Origin: Conchocele bisecta
Lineage: Eukaryota > Mollusca > Bivalvia > Lucinida > Thyasiridae
DNA: 64,000 bases
Assembly: GCA_029237695.1 (NCBI GenBank)
Contig: CM055265.1
Location: forward strand, 215,714,506 to 215,778,505
Reading direction: 5' to 3'
Part shown: positions 22,666 to 34,200 of the stretch, one piece after another
Position numbering within the stretch: the stretch's first letter is position 1
Layout of the letters: every line of letters begins with the position of its first letter
Program-made: the position numbers and the translations under genes
The notes under the pieces: generated by a model
Told to the model about the DNA's origin: nothing
Seen by the model: only the letters and a program-made list of their open reading frames with translations
Database searches by the model: none

Positions 22666-23340
22666 AAAAATTATTTTCCAACCGATTTCAAAAATTCTTT
22701 TTGAATTGTAAAGCTGCGAGAATTCTCTATCTTCGCTTCGCTGACAATGTTTGGCTATCTGCTCAAATGAGAGAGCTATAGACATGTGGAATTGAGAAAA
22801 ATTAAAAAAATCAACAATTTCAGATTTTTATTTTATTTTAACGGGTGGTCTTTGAAAACAGTTTCCAATTTGTACAGTAATCTCAGCAACATAATTTTTT
22901 GACAGCGTCACGCGGGACATTCATCCGCACAGAAGATGATATTTTTCAGAGCAATGGCTTGAATAGTTCTGATTCTATTGTCTTTCAAACTTTGAAGTTT
23001 TTTTTCAATTTTTCAAATTTGAAATGGTCATAACTTTTTTATTATCTAACCGATTTCAAATATTTTTTTTGCATTAAAAAGCCAACAAAATTCTCTATCT
23101 CCGTTTCACTGGTAGTTTTTGGCTATCTGCCCAAATGAGAGAGTTGTAGGCATTTGAAGTTTTTAAAAAAAATTGAAATGGTCATAACTTCCTTATTATT
23201 CAACCGATTTCAAATATTTTTTTTGCATTAAAAAGCCAATAAAATTCTCTATCTCCGATTCTCTGGTAGTTTTTAGCTATCTGCTCAAATGCGCGAGCTA
23301 CATGCATTTGAAGTTTGAGAACGAGCATATAAACTTAGCC
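22650..23340. repeat. tandem repeat, three diverged copies
   Basis: CCGATTTCAAA, AATTCTCTATCT and GGCTATCTGC recur in order near 22680-22790, 23050-23160 and 23205-23320. Poly-T and poly-A tracts lie between the copies. No coding capacity. Confidence 0.75.
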
Positions 23341-25640
23341 GCCTAGAAAACAGGTGTGTACAGCTGACAAACTTCGAGGTGGAGGCCAGACAGGTATGGT
23401 GGGCTGTATCAGACACTGGTTTTATATACGAACTGACATGCTGTGAGTGCTTTAGAATCGTCTCAACTTCAATGTCAGACTAGGGGGTTTAACGGTACAC
23501 ATTTCGTAGAACGTTATATAATGAAAAATGCTTAGGATAGTCAAGCGATTCTGAAAATACAAAACTTTATTTTTTCAATTTCATTGGAATTGCATCAATT
23601 TTTTTTGAGTTTCATATGTTTTCGTCATTGGCAATGTCTTCTAATCACTTTGCCAGTGTACGTTTGTCAGTACATCAAGCCTCAAACCGTTGATGCAGCT
23701 TCAGCTGCTCTAGTTATCATCTGTTTGGTCCAATTATTCCGCGTTTTGAAAGACGTGAAAACTGATAAAGACCTACTCAATTATCTGATCATTAACGCAT
23801 AAACTATTATGGTTTGGAATATAAGAATTAAATCATGTATATGTGGAACCAGTGTAGCTCCAGATATCACCGAGCGCATACATGTACGCAACCGGATCAG
23901 GGTCTACACATGTTGCAATCGCATACACCATTGCACTATGTTTGTGCGAGTATGTCATTATGCATTCATAATGAACAAGGATCTACATCACGTTTCACCA
24001 ATAAACCATTGTGGTATTTCGTAAAAGTACAATAATGGATTCATATGTATGTGCAACCATTGTAGCAACATATCAGCGAGCACATGTGTGCAGTCTGATC
24101 AGTGTGCTACGCTGTTTGCCATTCTATACTACCTTACGTTATTGTGCTTTCAGCCAATACACCATTGTGGTACTACATACAATAATGAGTTCACATTTAT
24201 ATACAAGCAGTATAGCCCCTGCTCATTTGCTCAAATTTGAAATCAGAAGCACCGAAAGAAAAACGTTTAAAACTTGTGTATCGTATATGTAAGTACTAGT
24301 GACGTACACTATACTCATAGTAGAAATAAAGTACATTTTTATAGTCGTCTCATAATCACTATGATCACATTTTTGCCAGACACATTTTAGTGAAATAGTT
24401 TTACTTTCTGGTAGCTTATCAGTGATCGCTTTGACCAGAAATTTACACTGTTCGCAAAGTGAATAATCCCCATATCCCCATTTTAACCCGACGAGCCATA
24501 TTATGTTCGGTATGACAATTTGTAATACATACTTTTGAAAAAAAATTACTTGGCTTGGATACATGACAGGTTCCGTCACGGATTTGGTAATATTTTAATC
24601 ACCAAAATAAGAATCCGCAAATGGCCATTTCAACTGTTTTGGCACGTACATATAGTTCGATATTGCAGATCAAAGGGAAGAATTCGCACTTTGTCTATTT
24701 GAAAGACAATTACTTGCTGCTTACGGAGTACAGCTGAATACCGTATTGTCCGTTTGCACGTAACGTGCAAGCGACACGGTGCTAATTTCACAATCGGGTA
24801 TTCGATACGCCTCAAGCAACTATGCCAAGTATTTCCCTGTGCAGACTCGCAGTATTACATTACTAATGATAAACACTGTAGATTCTAATCAGACTACAGG
24901 ATTCCACAAGCTGACCTAAAGCATCAGTGATTGAAATAAATTATACTTCACATCACGTCCTTATTACATCTTACTGACGTATAGATCAGTGCATTGGAGC
25001 AGAACTGTCTGATCTGGTCTATCCTGGTCGCAATAGCATTTTCACTATTTACAATTCACTTTGAAAGTACATGACTTAATAAAAATGAATGTACAGACGA
25101 CTTGGATTGGAGTTTTACATTTATCCAATATAGAGTGAATGAAAGTCATCCAGAAAATTCACGTTACATTTGTTACAAGTTGAAATTGACAATATTCTCA
25201 TGTATAGTACAGGGCGCATGATTGATATTGGACTGACTATCGTACTACAAAACGCATAGCTAAATTTTAGTAAACATTTCAATCGTGTTCGTCCTTCGTT
25301 TACAAATTTAAATCACCCAGATATAACCGGTGAAAAATCAAATACTGGTGGTCCGTGCACGGTTTCGGATAAAGCGCTATTCTCTCCAGCGGTGTATTCC
25401 ACGGAGCGATATTTCACACACTAAGACCTATTCGATATTGGTTACCAGGCTTTGCGATTATTGTGCTCTAGACTAGTATTGTGTAACCCGCGTTACAAAT
25501 GATGGCTGATAAAGAAGACAGTCGGCTACAATTTGTGACAATTAAATTATATTAATTATCATTATTATTCATTATACTACATTATACAAACTATATACTA
25601 TCAAAAACTCTAACTTATAAATACATAAAATAAAAACTAT
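23341..25640. other. AT-rich region without a recognisable gene
   Basis: Short frames of 60-118 codons occur on both strands without domain signatures. Two diverged segments (23835-23950 and 24040-24155) share ACCAGTGTAGC/ACCATTGTAGC and GATCAG words and look like old repeat copies. TGATCTGGTCTATCCTGGTCGC at 25010-25030 resembles the inner arm of the foldback at 22150. Nothing else could be supported. Confidence 0.45.
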
Positions 25641-25649
25641 ACCTCATTT

Positions 25650-25815
25650 TTTTTGGGGGGGGGGGGGGGGGGGGGGGCTGTTTTGACCAAATACGGGCCG
25701 TTTTGACCATTTATTTTGAACCGGGGGGGGAGCGTTTTGACAAATTTAGGGGGGCCATTTTGACCAAATCCGGGCCGTTTTGACCTGGGCCGTTTTTGAC
25801 TGTAATCCCCGAGCA
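25650..25815 (-). repeat. GTCAAAACGGCCC block, inverted copy
   Basis: Inverse of 13434-13568: GGGCCGTTTTGACC words at 25694-25785 with a poly-G tract of about 20 bases at 25657-25677. It ends in GAGCAACAAC. Confidence 0.75.
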
Positions 25816-25847
25816 ACAACAAGTTAAGATGTTCGGAAAACGAGCAG

Positions 25848-25951
25848 TATATGGGAGTCAACACGATACCACCTCCCTCTGGAAGCCCCACGCTACGCAC
25901 GGTGCCTCCCATCAGGAGGTGGTATTATTTTTGACTCCCATATACTTTTTG
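25848..25951. repeat. facing inverted AGTATATGGGAGTC ends beside Polinton-like relic A
   Basis: AGTATATGGGAGTCAA at 25848 and its complement ending at 25951 face each other around a short GC-rich centre, with GGTGGTAT words in each arm. Polinton terminal repeats classically begin AG. This lies just outside the polymerase gene, which usually sits next to one terminus and is read inward. Assignment as a terminal repeat is inference; no partner was found on the right. Confidence 0.4.
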
Positions 25952-26059
25952 GGTTTTCCCCCACTGTTCGCACGGTATGAATGAGAAGAGTGGAAACTCT
26001 TTTTCAGCAACCACGAGACCATATACTTCCTCGACTGGATGAGAAGTTATCAATGAGAC

Positions 26060-26345
26060 GAGATGGTGATGTCACCACCTCTGACAACATGTTAGAGATA
26101 AGCCATCTCTATGTTATACGTTATACTCAGTATATACAGCAATCTGCCATACACTGTTCGAGATAAGAATACATTGGTTATACTCAGTATAATACAGCAT
26201 CTGTCATACATAGCAAAACCTATCATACATATCAAGTCACCACCTCTGACGTACTATTAGAGATATGTTATCCATAAGTTATACTCAGTATAATGCAGCA
26301 ATCTGTCATACAAATAAACAACTTACACCCTATTAGAGTTAAGAA
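26060..26345 (+). repeat. tandem repeats upstream of the Polinton-like polymerase
   Basis: GTTATACTCAGTATA, CAGCAATCTGTCATACA and TCACCACCTCTGAC each recur two to four times in order, with a unit of roughly 70-80 bp, ending about 40 bp before the first polymerase ATG. The position between the possible terminus and the gene suggests a promoter or replication role, but this is inference. Confidence 0.6.
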
Positions 26346-26385
26346 TCCATTGGTTATACTCATCTTAATGCCTACCATAAAGCAA

Positions 26386-29150
26386 ATGAGAGAGCAAGCT
26401 AAGATTTGGGGAATTTCCCTAAGAGGTTTGAAACTCAAGAAAGCTATAGCAGATAGGATAAGTGACGCGTGAGCTGTCGTTCGCGAGGAGAGGCTGCGGC
26501 GTGCGGTTTCGACCGGACGACTGCCTGCCGACCCCGAAAAACGATCCGAGAAATTGGAGAACGAGACGACGGCCAGTCTGCGTGCCACTGCTTACGCGCA
26601 GCGTGTAAAAGACGATCATAGCACACGCAGAAAAGCACTCTTCAAGACTGACGGCGAGCCTCCCTAGGAGGAGGAGAAATATCGCCAGAGCTTTGGTGGA
26701 GGAGGGTCCCAGGATTCCGCCAAAGAAGCCGAAGCTAGGGAAACAGTTGATAGGGGTAGGAGGAAGATAGTCTGGACCTTCGAGAGTGGGGTAGACGGAG
26801 AGATCGCTAATCGCATAATGAATAAAATTCGCCCAGAGATGACCACGGCCTGTTATCTGAGGTATTCGTGCTCATATCGTATTAGGAACATCGAGACCGA
26901 CGCTACGATGATCTTTCACAAAAACTCCACGGGCAGTCCGTGGATAAACGAGATCGCCAAAGCTGAGAGTTGGATAGCCGATAGAGAGCAAGGTCGAATG
27001 GAGAACGACAAAGTCGACCAAACACAAAATGGACCTTCGTTTGTTGGATATCGGTCGATTGCCTAAGACAGAAGGGAATGTATTCCATCGACACGTACGA
27101 CGACTACTTGTGTCTGTTTAGGTGCATAGCCATCCATCGTGGAGGGAGACCCGACCGCAGCTGTGAGGAGGCACGAGCTCTAGCTCGGGAATACCTTGGT
27201 CACGATAACGGACCGGATAGTAAGGGAATCCCCCTGGACGATATTAAGAAGGTCGAAGAGCACTTCAAGCTGGGCATTCGTGTCTACGAGCCCACCGACG
27301 ACGGAGTGTGGTACACCATGAAGTATCCGGCAAACTACGACGCGGTTGGGGAGAAGACCATGACGATAGGAATGTTTGGAGGTCACTCGTTCCTGATCAA
27401 GAACCTCCGCAAGATGACGAACGAGTACGGGTGCACCGGATGTCAACAACTGTTCACAAAGTCGTGTAACATGCACAAGCACGCGACCACCTGCATGGGT
27501 GGGAAGACCGTGGTGATATGTCCCAGTAAGAAGATAGAGAGACCGCAGTCGGCATACGAGAAGGCGTTCTACCTCAAGGGGTCAGCAAGCACGATGTCGA
27601 TTCAATGGTTGAGCAGAGAAGAGGAGAGGGTGGGAAAGCACATACATCACGCGAGATGCGGTCATGAAGGCGAGAGGTGGGTGGACGGCGATCCGGTTGA
27701 CGGCTACTCTCACGAGACCAAGACCGTGTTTCAGTTTCACGGATGCTACTGGCACGGGTGTCTGACGCATTGCAGGAGAGGTAACGCGGGAGCGCTGTAC
27801 AGAGGACGAACAAGACGCCAAGATAAGGAAGGCGGGTTAAGAGTTGGTGATGAAGTGGGAGTGCGCGTGGTTGAATGAGCGGAATCCCCACTATCCACCA
27901 CCGCGCGAGGAGGAGACGACTCTGTACCCTCACCAAATAGTCTACGACTTCGAGGCGTATCTCGACAAGTCGAAAACCACGCGACCCACCAAATACCTGA
28001 CCTTCGAGGTCGAGCACGTCCCTATATCGGTGTTGTTGGGGAATACGATATGAGGGGATCACCCACATCTGCGAACGAGACCCCGACACGCTGGTCGAGA
28101 AGTTCGTGACCGAGCTGCAGAGGAGAGGCAATGCCATCAGGGAGGGGGTTAGGAAGAATTATATACCGACCGACATAGAGATGCTGTCGAAGCCTCAGCA
28201 AGAGAAGATCGTCTCGTGGATCGACCAAGTCCCGGTGGTGGGGTTCAACTGCAGCAGGTACGACCTGAACCTCGTCAAGCAGTACCTTGTCGAGAAGTTG
28301 GCGGCCATCGTGAATAAGGTGATGGTTGGAAAGAGGGCCAGCAAGACGATGTTTCTGTTTACTCCAGAGTTTAGATTTCTCGACATCATCCGGTACCACG
28401 TACGACCCGTGGGTTAAGGTGTACGACTGTAAAACGGTAAAGTCCCACTTCCTGTACGAGTGGTTCGATAGCGCGGACAAGCTCGACCATCCGGGGCTGC
28501 CTGACTATCCCGAGTGGTACTCGAAATTGAAGGGTGAGTACCTTCTGTCGATGTCGGAGTGGAAAGAGTGCAAGAAGGTCTTCCGAGAAAAGGGGATGAA
28601 GACGCTTCAATAATGGTTGCAACACTACAACGACTTGGACGTCGGACCGTTCCTGGAGGCCCTGACTAAAATTACGGAGTTCTACAGGGGGAGGGGTGTG
28701 GACATACTCAAGGACGCTGTGTCTCTGCCTGGTGTTTCCCTTCAGTACCTGGTCAGCGGGACGATCGATGGGAAGGCGGACACGCCCGAGCTGTTGTCGC
28801 CGAAGGATGAGACTTACGCGATGATGAAGGAGGGATTGGTTGGTGGTCCGTCCATAATGTTCTCCAGATACGCCGAGGCTGGCAGGTCAACGATCAGGGG
28901 TCAGGTAGGGAGTCGGGAGGAGAAGATGTGCAAGGCGGTGCTGGGGTACGACGCCAATGTGATGTACCTGTCTACTCTGTCGAACGACATCCCGTGCAGG
29001 GAGGAGAAGATATGGACGTGGGACGACCCGCAAAGACAGTCGTATATAGACCGTTCGTGAGGAAGGCCAGATGTGACAAGTGGTTCGGATTTGCAGAGTT
29101 GGATATAGAGGTCCCGGAAACAGTCTCCAACATGCCCTCGCCAGATCGTC
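26386..29150 (+). pseudogene. Polinton/adintovirus-type protein-primed DNA polymerase B, broken and 3'-truncated
   Basis: Family enzymes copy the linear element using a protein primer. The ATG at 26386 opens a SAP-like helical segment (MREQAKIWGISL). In-frame stops occur at 26470 and 26665. From about 27078 come LCLFRCIAIHRG, a zinc-finger-like CTGCQQLF...HKHATTC and the FHGCYWHGC block common to Polinton polymerases. Exonuclease-type motifs follow: YDFEAYLD (about 27943), GFNCSRYDLNLV (about 28240) and YEWFDSADKLDHPGLP (about 28456-28503). Palm motif A lies in GYDANVMYL (about 28945-28972). After FGFAELDIEVP (about 29090-29120) similarity ends, so the rest of the palm and the thumb are missing. 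Frames change near 27066, 27850, 28050, 28400, 28615 and 29040. It is GC-rich compared with relic B. Confidence 0.85.
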
Positions 29151-29408
29151 CGGTAACTGCGTCGTCAATACTAAACCTTTGTTAGAAGTTTCACTGCTGC
29201 TGCAGCTGCTGGTTAAGTTTTGAAGGAACTCGGAGGAATCTAACATCCACTTTGCCAAAAGGGTGGCCGTGTTTTCGTCCTCGCGCCACGCGTACGTCTT
29301 AAGAGAATTTTTGGCCAGACGGATCAGACCCATTTCGCCAGCTAAACGGTGCTTAAGGGCCGTGTAGCCTACATCAAGCAGAGCAGAATAAAGCTCGTCA
29401 ACTAACAT
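29140..29408 (-). pseudogene. small protein of relic A, cut by a rearrangement
   Basis: The minus-strand ATG at 29408 opens MLVDELYSALLDVGYTALKHR and about 85 residues look genuine. Beyond about 29150 the frame runs antisense through the polymerase relic, so the 3' part is lost at a junction. It follows the ARKAKQ membrane protein, the same place as the small protein at 41483-41722 in relic B. The LLDVGY and LEIGY segments are alike, but homology is only suggested. Function unknown. Confidence 0.5.
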
Positions 29409-29410
29409 CG

Positions 29411-29413
<3 letters not shown>

Positions 29414-29445
<32 letters not shown>
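29414..29445. repeat. (TA)n microsatellite
   Basis: About 14 TA units immediately upstream of the minus-strand start at 29408. Confidence 0.9.
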
Positions 29446-29479
29446 TATTAAAAAAGTTCAAATGCTTATTGCTTTGCAA

Positions 29480-30795
29480 TTATTGCTTTGCAATATAGTA
29501 GCTGATGAGACGTGTCGCAACCATTCCCACTACGACGAACATGATCTCGCGGTCTTTTTGGGCCTCTGACGGCACATAGAAGTCTGAAAGCTGGGGTTCG
29601 GGATCTATGGATATGTCCGCGCGTACTCTCCGGAAAGTTTGCACGGCGTGATTCTCGCGGTGAAGATCTTCGTTGATCCAGTCCAGACGGGCGGTTCGTT
29701 TTTGTGACCATGCTGCGTGTGCGCTCTGGAGTTGTTCTACAGCTAAATCGTGACGCTTTCGCAGATTCGAGAATAGAAAGTTGCTACCGCTGAACGCCAA
29801 TGCGTTCACCACCGCACCACCGCGAGCAGTGTTTAAATGGTTAGCTGGTTGTCGCGAAAGATAGTTCCGCAGTGGGAACACACACAGGGTGCCTGCAACT
29901 GCCAGACCACCACCAACAACACACGGGATGATCCAGGTCGGAGCCACAATCGGAGATTGAACTGCAGCTGTCTTCGGCTGTTCCGCTGGAACCGCGTTCG
30001 GGCATTTTGCTGTTTCAACAGCAGCTGGAACAACTAACGACTGTTTGGCCTCTCGAAGCTCGGCGAGTATTTTATCTTGTTTAGCTTTTCGGGCCCAGCT
30101 GCCTGTCTTTTTGGCTTTTTGTGTCGTGCAATCGGAGATAGTTCCGGAGGTGCAATCGGAGATAGTTCCTGTGTAACGTGCTCCGTCACTCTTGCAGGCG
30201 TGTCTTGTGTCATAATTTTCTGAGCTTATAGTTCGTGGGCATATATGTCCAAATTGACAGTGCTTAGCTGTGGTCAACGCGGTTGTCAGCGGTGCTAAGA
30301 ACATGCCAAACTTGTGATAAATTACGCAGCAAGCTGTTCTTAGTGCGTGTCCGACAAAAGGGTCAGTCTCGAGGTCGTCGACCAATCCCGATTGATTCTG
30401 GATTGGCAGAAACATACTCGCCACTGCTGCGTAGAGCTGAATGGCTGCCGCCCCTAGGGTTTTCGTCATCACCGCGCCTAGCCGCGATTCGTATCGGGCA
30501 TACCATTTCTCAATCTCTGCGTCTGGCATCTTATCCACCTGGTCGACTGTGAGACGTCACCCAGATACTGCTCGGCCTGCCCCCCTGCAACCAGTGCAGC
30601 GAGCCGTTGGCGCCGATGCGAAGTCACGGTTTCTGACGTGCCGACAGCCGTGTCGGCAGTCGTGGCGATAGTCGTTCCTACAGTTCCAGCCGTGTCGGCA
30701 GTCGTTCCTACAGTTCCAGCCGTGTCGGCAGTCGTACCGACAGTCGGCACGACTGTTTCTTCCATTAGCTGATCGAGAAGTTTGTCGCAGTTCAT
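29480..30795 (-). pseudogene. ARKAKQ membrane protein of relic A
   Basis: The likely ATG at 30795 opens MNCDKLLDQLMEE, followed by an imperfect VGTTADTAG repeat (about 30745-30640). One frame change near 30540 separates this from the main frame of about 350 codons ending at 29480. In order from 30538: KMPDAEIEKWYARYESRL, a hydrophobic stretch (LGAAAIQLYAAVASMFLPI), a basic segment with WARKAKQDKILAELREAKQ (about 30095-30040), a Pro/Ala-rich linker, a membrane segment IIPCVVGGGLAVAGTLCVF (about 29935-29880), a charged region, and a C-terminal hydrophobic segment MFVVVGMVATRLISYYIAKQ. The ARKAKQ block plus membrane segment recurs in relic B at 39110-39496, also downstream of an ATPase. A virion or membrane role is inferred. 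Confidence 0.6.
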
Positions 30796-30839
30796 TTTGA
30801 GTGCTATTCTGACTAGCCTCATAAGTCTAACATATTGCC

Positions 30840-31340
30840 AAGCTCACCACCCAATAAGTATGATCACCATTATGCTCGCAACAAAGTTTGCAGCAGAGCA
30901 ACAAATTGATTCCCACATTGTTCAGCAATTGTTCAACATTTGTTCAACATTTGTTCAGCATTTGTTCAGCATTTATTTGTTCAGCATTTGTTAACAATTG
31001 TTAAGCATTGTTGAGCACTTGTTAGCAATTGCTAACAATTGTTAAGCATTTGTTAAGCATTTGTTAAGCATTGTTAAGCATTTGTTCAGCATTTGTTAAC
31101 CGTTGTTAAGCATTGTTGCATTTGCTCCGCATTTTTAACAATTGTTCAGCATTGTTAATCAATTGTTAAGCATTGTTAAGCATTTGTTCAGCATTTGTTA
31201 AAAATTGTTAAGCATTTGCTCAGCATTTGTTAACAATTGTTAAGCATTTGTTCAGCATTGGTTAACAATTGTTCAGCAGTTACTAACGAGCGTTAAGCAC
31301 AATCTAAACTGCGCTTAATAATTGCTTAGCAATTATTACT
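30840..31340. repeat. degenerate TTGTTAAGCATTTG tandem repeats
   Basis: About 35 imperfect copies of a 12-16 base word (TTGTTAAGCATTTGTTCAGC and variants with AACAATTG) fill the gap between the ATPase and the ARKAKQ gene of relic A. Related TTGCTTTGCAATTATTGC words lie at the end of the next gene (29470-29495). In relic B an AT-rich repeat-like stretch with CTTAATATTTAATTAATA follows the ATPase at the same place (37300-37370). Confidence 0.85.
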
Positions 31341-31929
31341 TTGTAAGCAGTTGGTTGATCAGTCTTTAACAGAAGCTTGGCGTGCTTAGTTTGCGAAAGC
31401 ATTTGTCGAACCTCCAGGCGCTCCTCGCGCGTTGGGATAACGTCGTTCTCTCGAAGATAGTCATCAAATGAGTCTCGGTCCTTGCAGTGGAAGAGGGCGA
31501 CCCATTTGGTTTGCTCGCGCATATCCATGAGGACGGCGTTGTACTTCTGAGTGGAGATCCATACGTTTTGCCCCGCATGGCGGCCAATGCGAGCTCAGAG
31601 AGCATGTCCTTCTTTTTGGTCATCGTCGCCTTGGCCGAGCGGTCGTCAATCAGGTATAGGGTGGGCTCGCCCTGAAATACTTGGTAGAAGCCACGCAGCC
31701 AATCGTGAAGCCTGTCGCCAGGGTCAACGACGTATACCTCAGGGTCGGTCCATATCCACGGGCGCCGCTGATAAGTCTTGTTATGCCGCACAGTGTGTCG
31801 AAAGGCATCGCGGTAGGAGCCCTCGAGCAAGTTTTGGATGAAAACCGTTTTTCCGCATCCTGTCTGCCTACATATTATGGCAGAGTGGGCATCCTTCGTA
31901 AAACCCAGAGGTTTTTTAGTAGAGTTCAT
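31304..31929 (-). pseudogene. Polinton-type (A32-like, FtsK/HerA family) packaging ATPase of relic A
   Basis: Family members hydrolyse ATP to load DNA into the capsid. The start at 31929 opens MNSTKKPLGF. The Walker A loop RQTGCGKTVF lies at about 31870-31843. A Walker B strand TLYLIDD lies at about 31660-31640. The C-terminal part (DRDSFDDYLRENDVIP and LLLKTDQPTAYKVI) is in a different frame after a change near 31560, and ends at 31304. The length of about 205 residues is short of the 230-280 usual for the family. The relic B copy shares the first and last blocks. In B the capsid gene precedes the ATPase; here the sequence upstream is replaced by relic B, so the boundary lies at 31930-31946. 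Confidence 0.82.
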
Positions 31930-31946
31930 GATATATAATTCATATT

Positions 31947-32098
31947 ATGTATCAAACACTTCGAATCTTAGCCCAAATGAAAGTTCCTTTACCAGATGAC
32001 CACATTTATTGCTGGTATGATAATAATTTTGATCTGTTTGCCTACCGCAGAATATGCACTGAATTTGGTATTAATCCAAACAAGGATTTCAGACAAAA
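31947..32098 (+). pseudogene. relic B virion-type gene, 5' part, split by an inserted element
   Basis: The ATG at 31947 opens an AT-rich coding segment of 50 codons and two bases (MYQTLRILAQMKVPLPD onward), which stops being coding exactly where family X element 32099-34200 begins. Codon phase is kept across the insert: the reading frame resumes at 34201 and runs to a stop near 34295, containing NLGTFSMNFQPNGSYRLS. The protein is not identified; its place beside capsid genes suggests a virion component. Confidence 0.6.
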
Positions 32099-32362
32099 AC
32101 TAGATTGGTCAGTAAGCGAGGCTTACGGAATACCCCCCGCGTGGGCCCAGGTACCCCTAAAATATGTACAAATTTCTAAGTGTGTGGGCTTGTGACCTTG
32201 ACTCTGGGATTAGCGCGAGCGGCATGAACGTGAATTTGCCAGTAAAAAAAAAAAAAAGAAAAAAAAAAAATTACCAAGGACCGCCTAATTTCAAACACAA
32301 ATAAGGATTTAAGGATTATTTGTGTTTGAAATTGGCGGTCATTGGTAAAAAAAAAATATTAT

Positions 32363-32393
<31 letters not shown>

Positions 32394-32611
32394 GGTTTTT
32401 TTGGGGGGGGGGGGGGATTTGTTAAGGGGCTTAATTTGCGAGAAAAAAAAAAAATTACCAAGGACCGCCAATTTCAAAACACAAATAAGGATTTAATGTA
32501 TTATTTGTGTTTGAATTGGCGGTCATTGGTAAAATTATTTATTTTTTTATTTTTATTTTTTGGGGGGGGTGGGGGGGGGGGGGGGGGGGGGGGGAGTGGG
32601 GGGGGGGGGGT

Positions 32612-32643
<32 letters not shown>

Positions 32644-32875
32644 AGGGGGCGTTTATTAGCCAGTAAAAATAAAAGAAAAAAAGAAAAAAAAAAAAGAAAA
32701 AAAAAAAAAAAAAAAAAAGAAAATTACCAAGGACCGCCAATTTCCTTAAATAATCCTTAAATCCTTATTTGTGTTTGAAATTGGCGATCATTGGTAAAAA
32801 ATATTTTATTTTGTTGTTTTTTTTATTTGGGGGGGGGGGGGGGGGGGGGGGGGCGTTTATTAGCCATTAAAAAAA

Positions 32876-32939
<64 letters not shown>

Positions 32940-34200
32940 AAAAAAAAAAGAAAAAAAATTATTTTTTTACCAAGGACCGCCAATTTCAAACACAAATAAG
33001 GATTTAAGGATTATTTGTGTTTGAAATTGGCGGTCATTGGTAAAAAAAACATTATTTTTTTTATTTGGGGGGGGGGGGGTTTGGGGGGGGGGGGCGTTTA
33101 TTAGGAGGGGGGCGTTAAGTCGAGGTTATACGGTATGTATGTGACGTTGACCTCGAGATCAGCGGGGATTTGTCACAGCATATGAAATATTAAGTATTTT
33201 CAATGAAAGAAATAGAAGTTATAACATATTTCTCTGATGTTAAGTTTTGTAAAGAGACTAAGTATGTGACCTTGACCTTGGGATCAGCGGGGGTTGGACA
33301 TTCGTAGATTTGTCACAGCATGATAGTACAACCTTAGAGGAATGCACAAGTGAAAATAATAAGAATTTTCAATGAAGGAAATAGAAGTTATAACTTATTT
33401 CTCTGATGTTAAGTTTTGTAAAGAGTATTTGACCTTGACATTGGGATCAGCGGGGGTTGGACGGTCATGGATTTGGCACAGCATGGTAGTAGAGCCTGAC
33501 AGGAATGCATGTGTGAAATATTAAGCATTTTAGATGAAGGAAATAGAAGTTATAACAATATTTCTCTGATGTTAAGTTTTGTAAAGAGACTAAGTATTTG
33601 ACCTTGACCTTGGTATCAGCGGGGGTTGGATGGTCGTGGATTTGGCACAGCATGGTAGTAGAGCCTTACAGGAATGCATGTGTGAAATATTAAGCATTTT
33701 AGATGAAGGAAATAGAAGTTATAACAATATTTCTCTGATGTTAAGTTTTGTAAAGAGACTAAGTATTTGACCTTGACCTTGGGATCTGCGGGGGTTGGAC
33801 GGTCGTGGATTTGGCACAGCATGGTAGTAGAGCCTTACAGGAATGCATGTGTGAAATATTAAGCATTTTAGATGAAGGAAATAGAAGTTATAACAATATT
33901 TCTCTGATGTTAAGTTTACGGACTAAGTATTTGACCTTGACCTTGGGATCTGCGGGGGTTGGACGGTCGTGGATTTGGCACAGCATGGTAGTAGAGCCTT
34001 ACAGGAATGCATGTGTGAAATATCAAGCATTTTAGATGAAGGAAATAGAAGTTATAACAATATTTCTCTGATGTTAAGTTTACCCGGACGGACGGACGGA
34101 CGGACGCACGCACGGACGCACGGACGGACGGACGGACGGACGGACAACCTGACTCCAGTATACCCCCCCCCCCCCCCACAACTCATTGCGGGGGGTATAA
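32099..34200 (-). mobile_element. core-repeat element family X, copy 2 (inside relic B gene)
   Basis: Inverted copy of 4975-6811. The left end reads ACTAGATTGGTCAGTAAGCG (the hairpin GTAAGCGAGGCTTAC), the right end has the GGAC tetranucleotide tract (34085-34145) and a palindrome ending GCGGGGGGTATA. Core monomers of about 168 bp lie at 33140-34080. The interior 32230-33120 is expanded by poly-A, poly-G and four copies of a hairpin repeat (about 32273-32346, 32456-32530, 32724-32797, 32970-33042). The insertion is at T|T on the minus strand without target duplication. Confidence 0.82.
32240..33125. repeat. homopolymer-rich hairpin array within family X copy 2
   Basis: Four hairpins with arms of about 30 bases containing CCAATTTCAAACACAAATAA are separated by A/T runs and G runs of 10-40 bases. 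At 6028-6344 the same hairpin lies in a single MITE, so this is a local amplification. A right MITE end (GTCGAGGTTATACGG) is at 33120-33134. Long open frames here (poly-Gly, poly-Lys, poly-Pro) are artefacts. Run lengths may be unreliable. Confidence 0.85.

Noticed and set aside
25848..25951. Full Polinton terminal inverted repeat with a partner at the other end
   Set aside because: Only a local facing pair is visible; no matching copy was found to the right, so it is reported only as a possible end.
32436..33024. Poly-Gly and poly-Lys proteins
   Set aside because: Homopolymer translation inside the expanded hairpin array.
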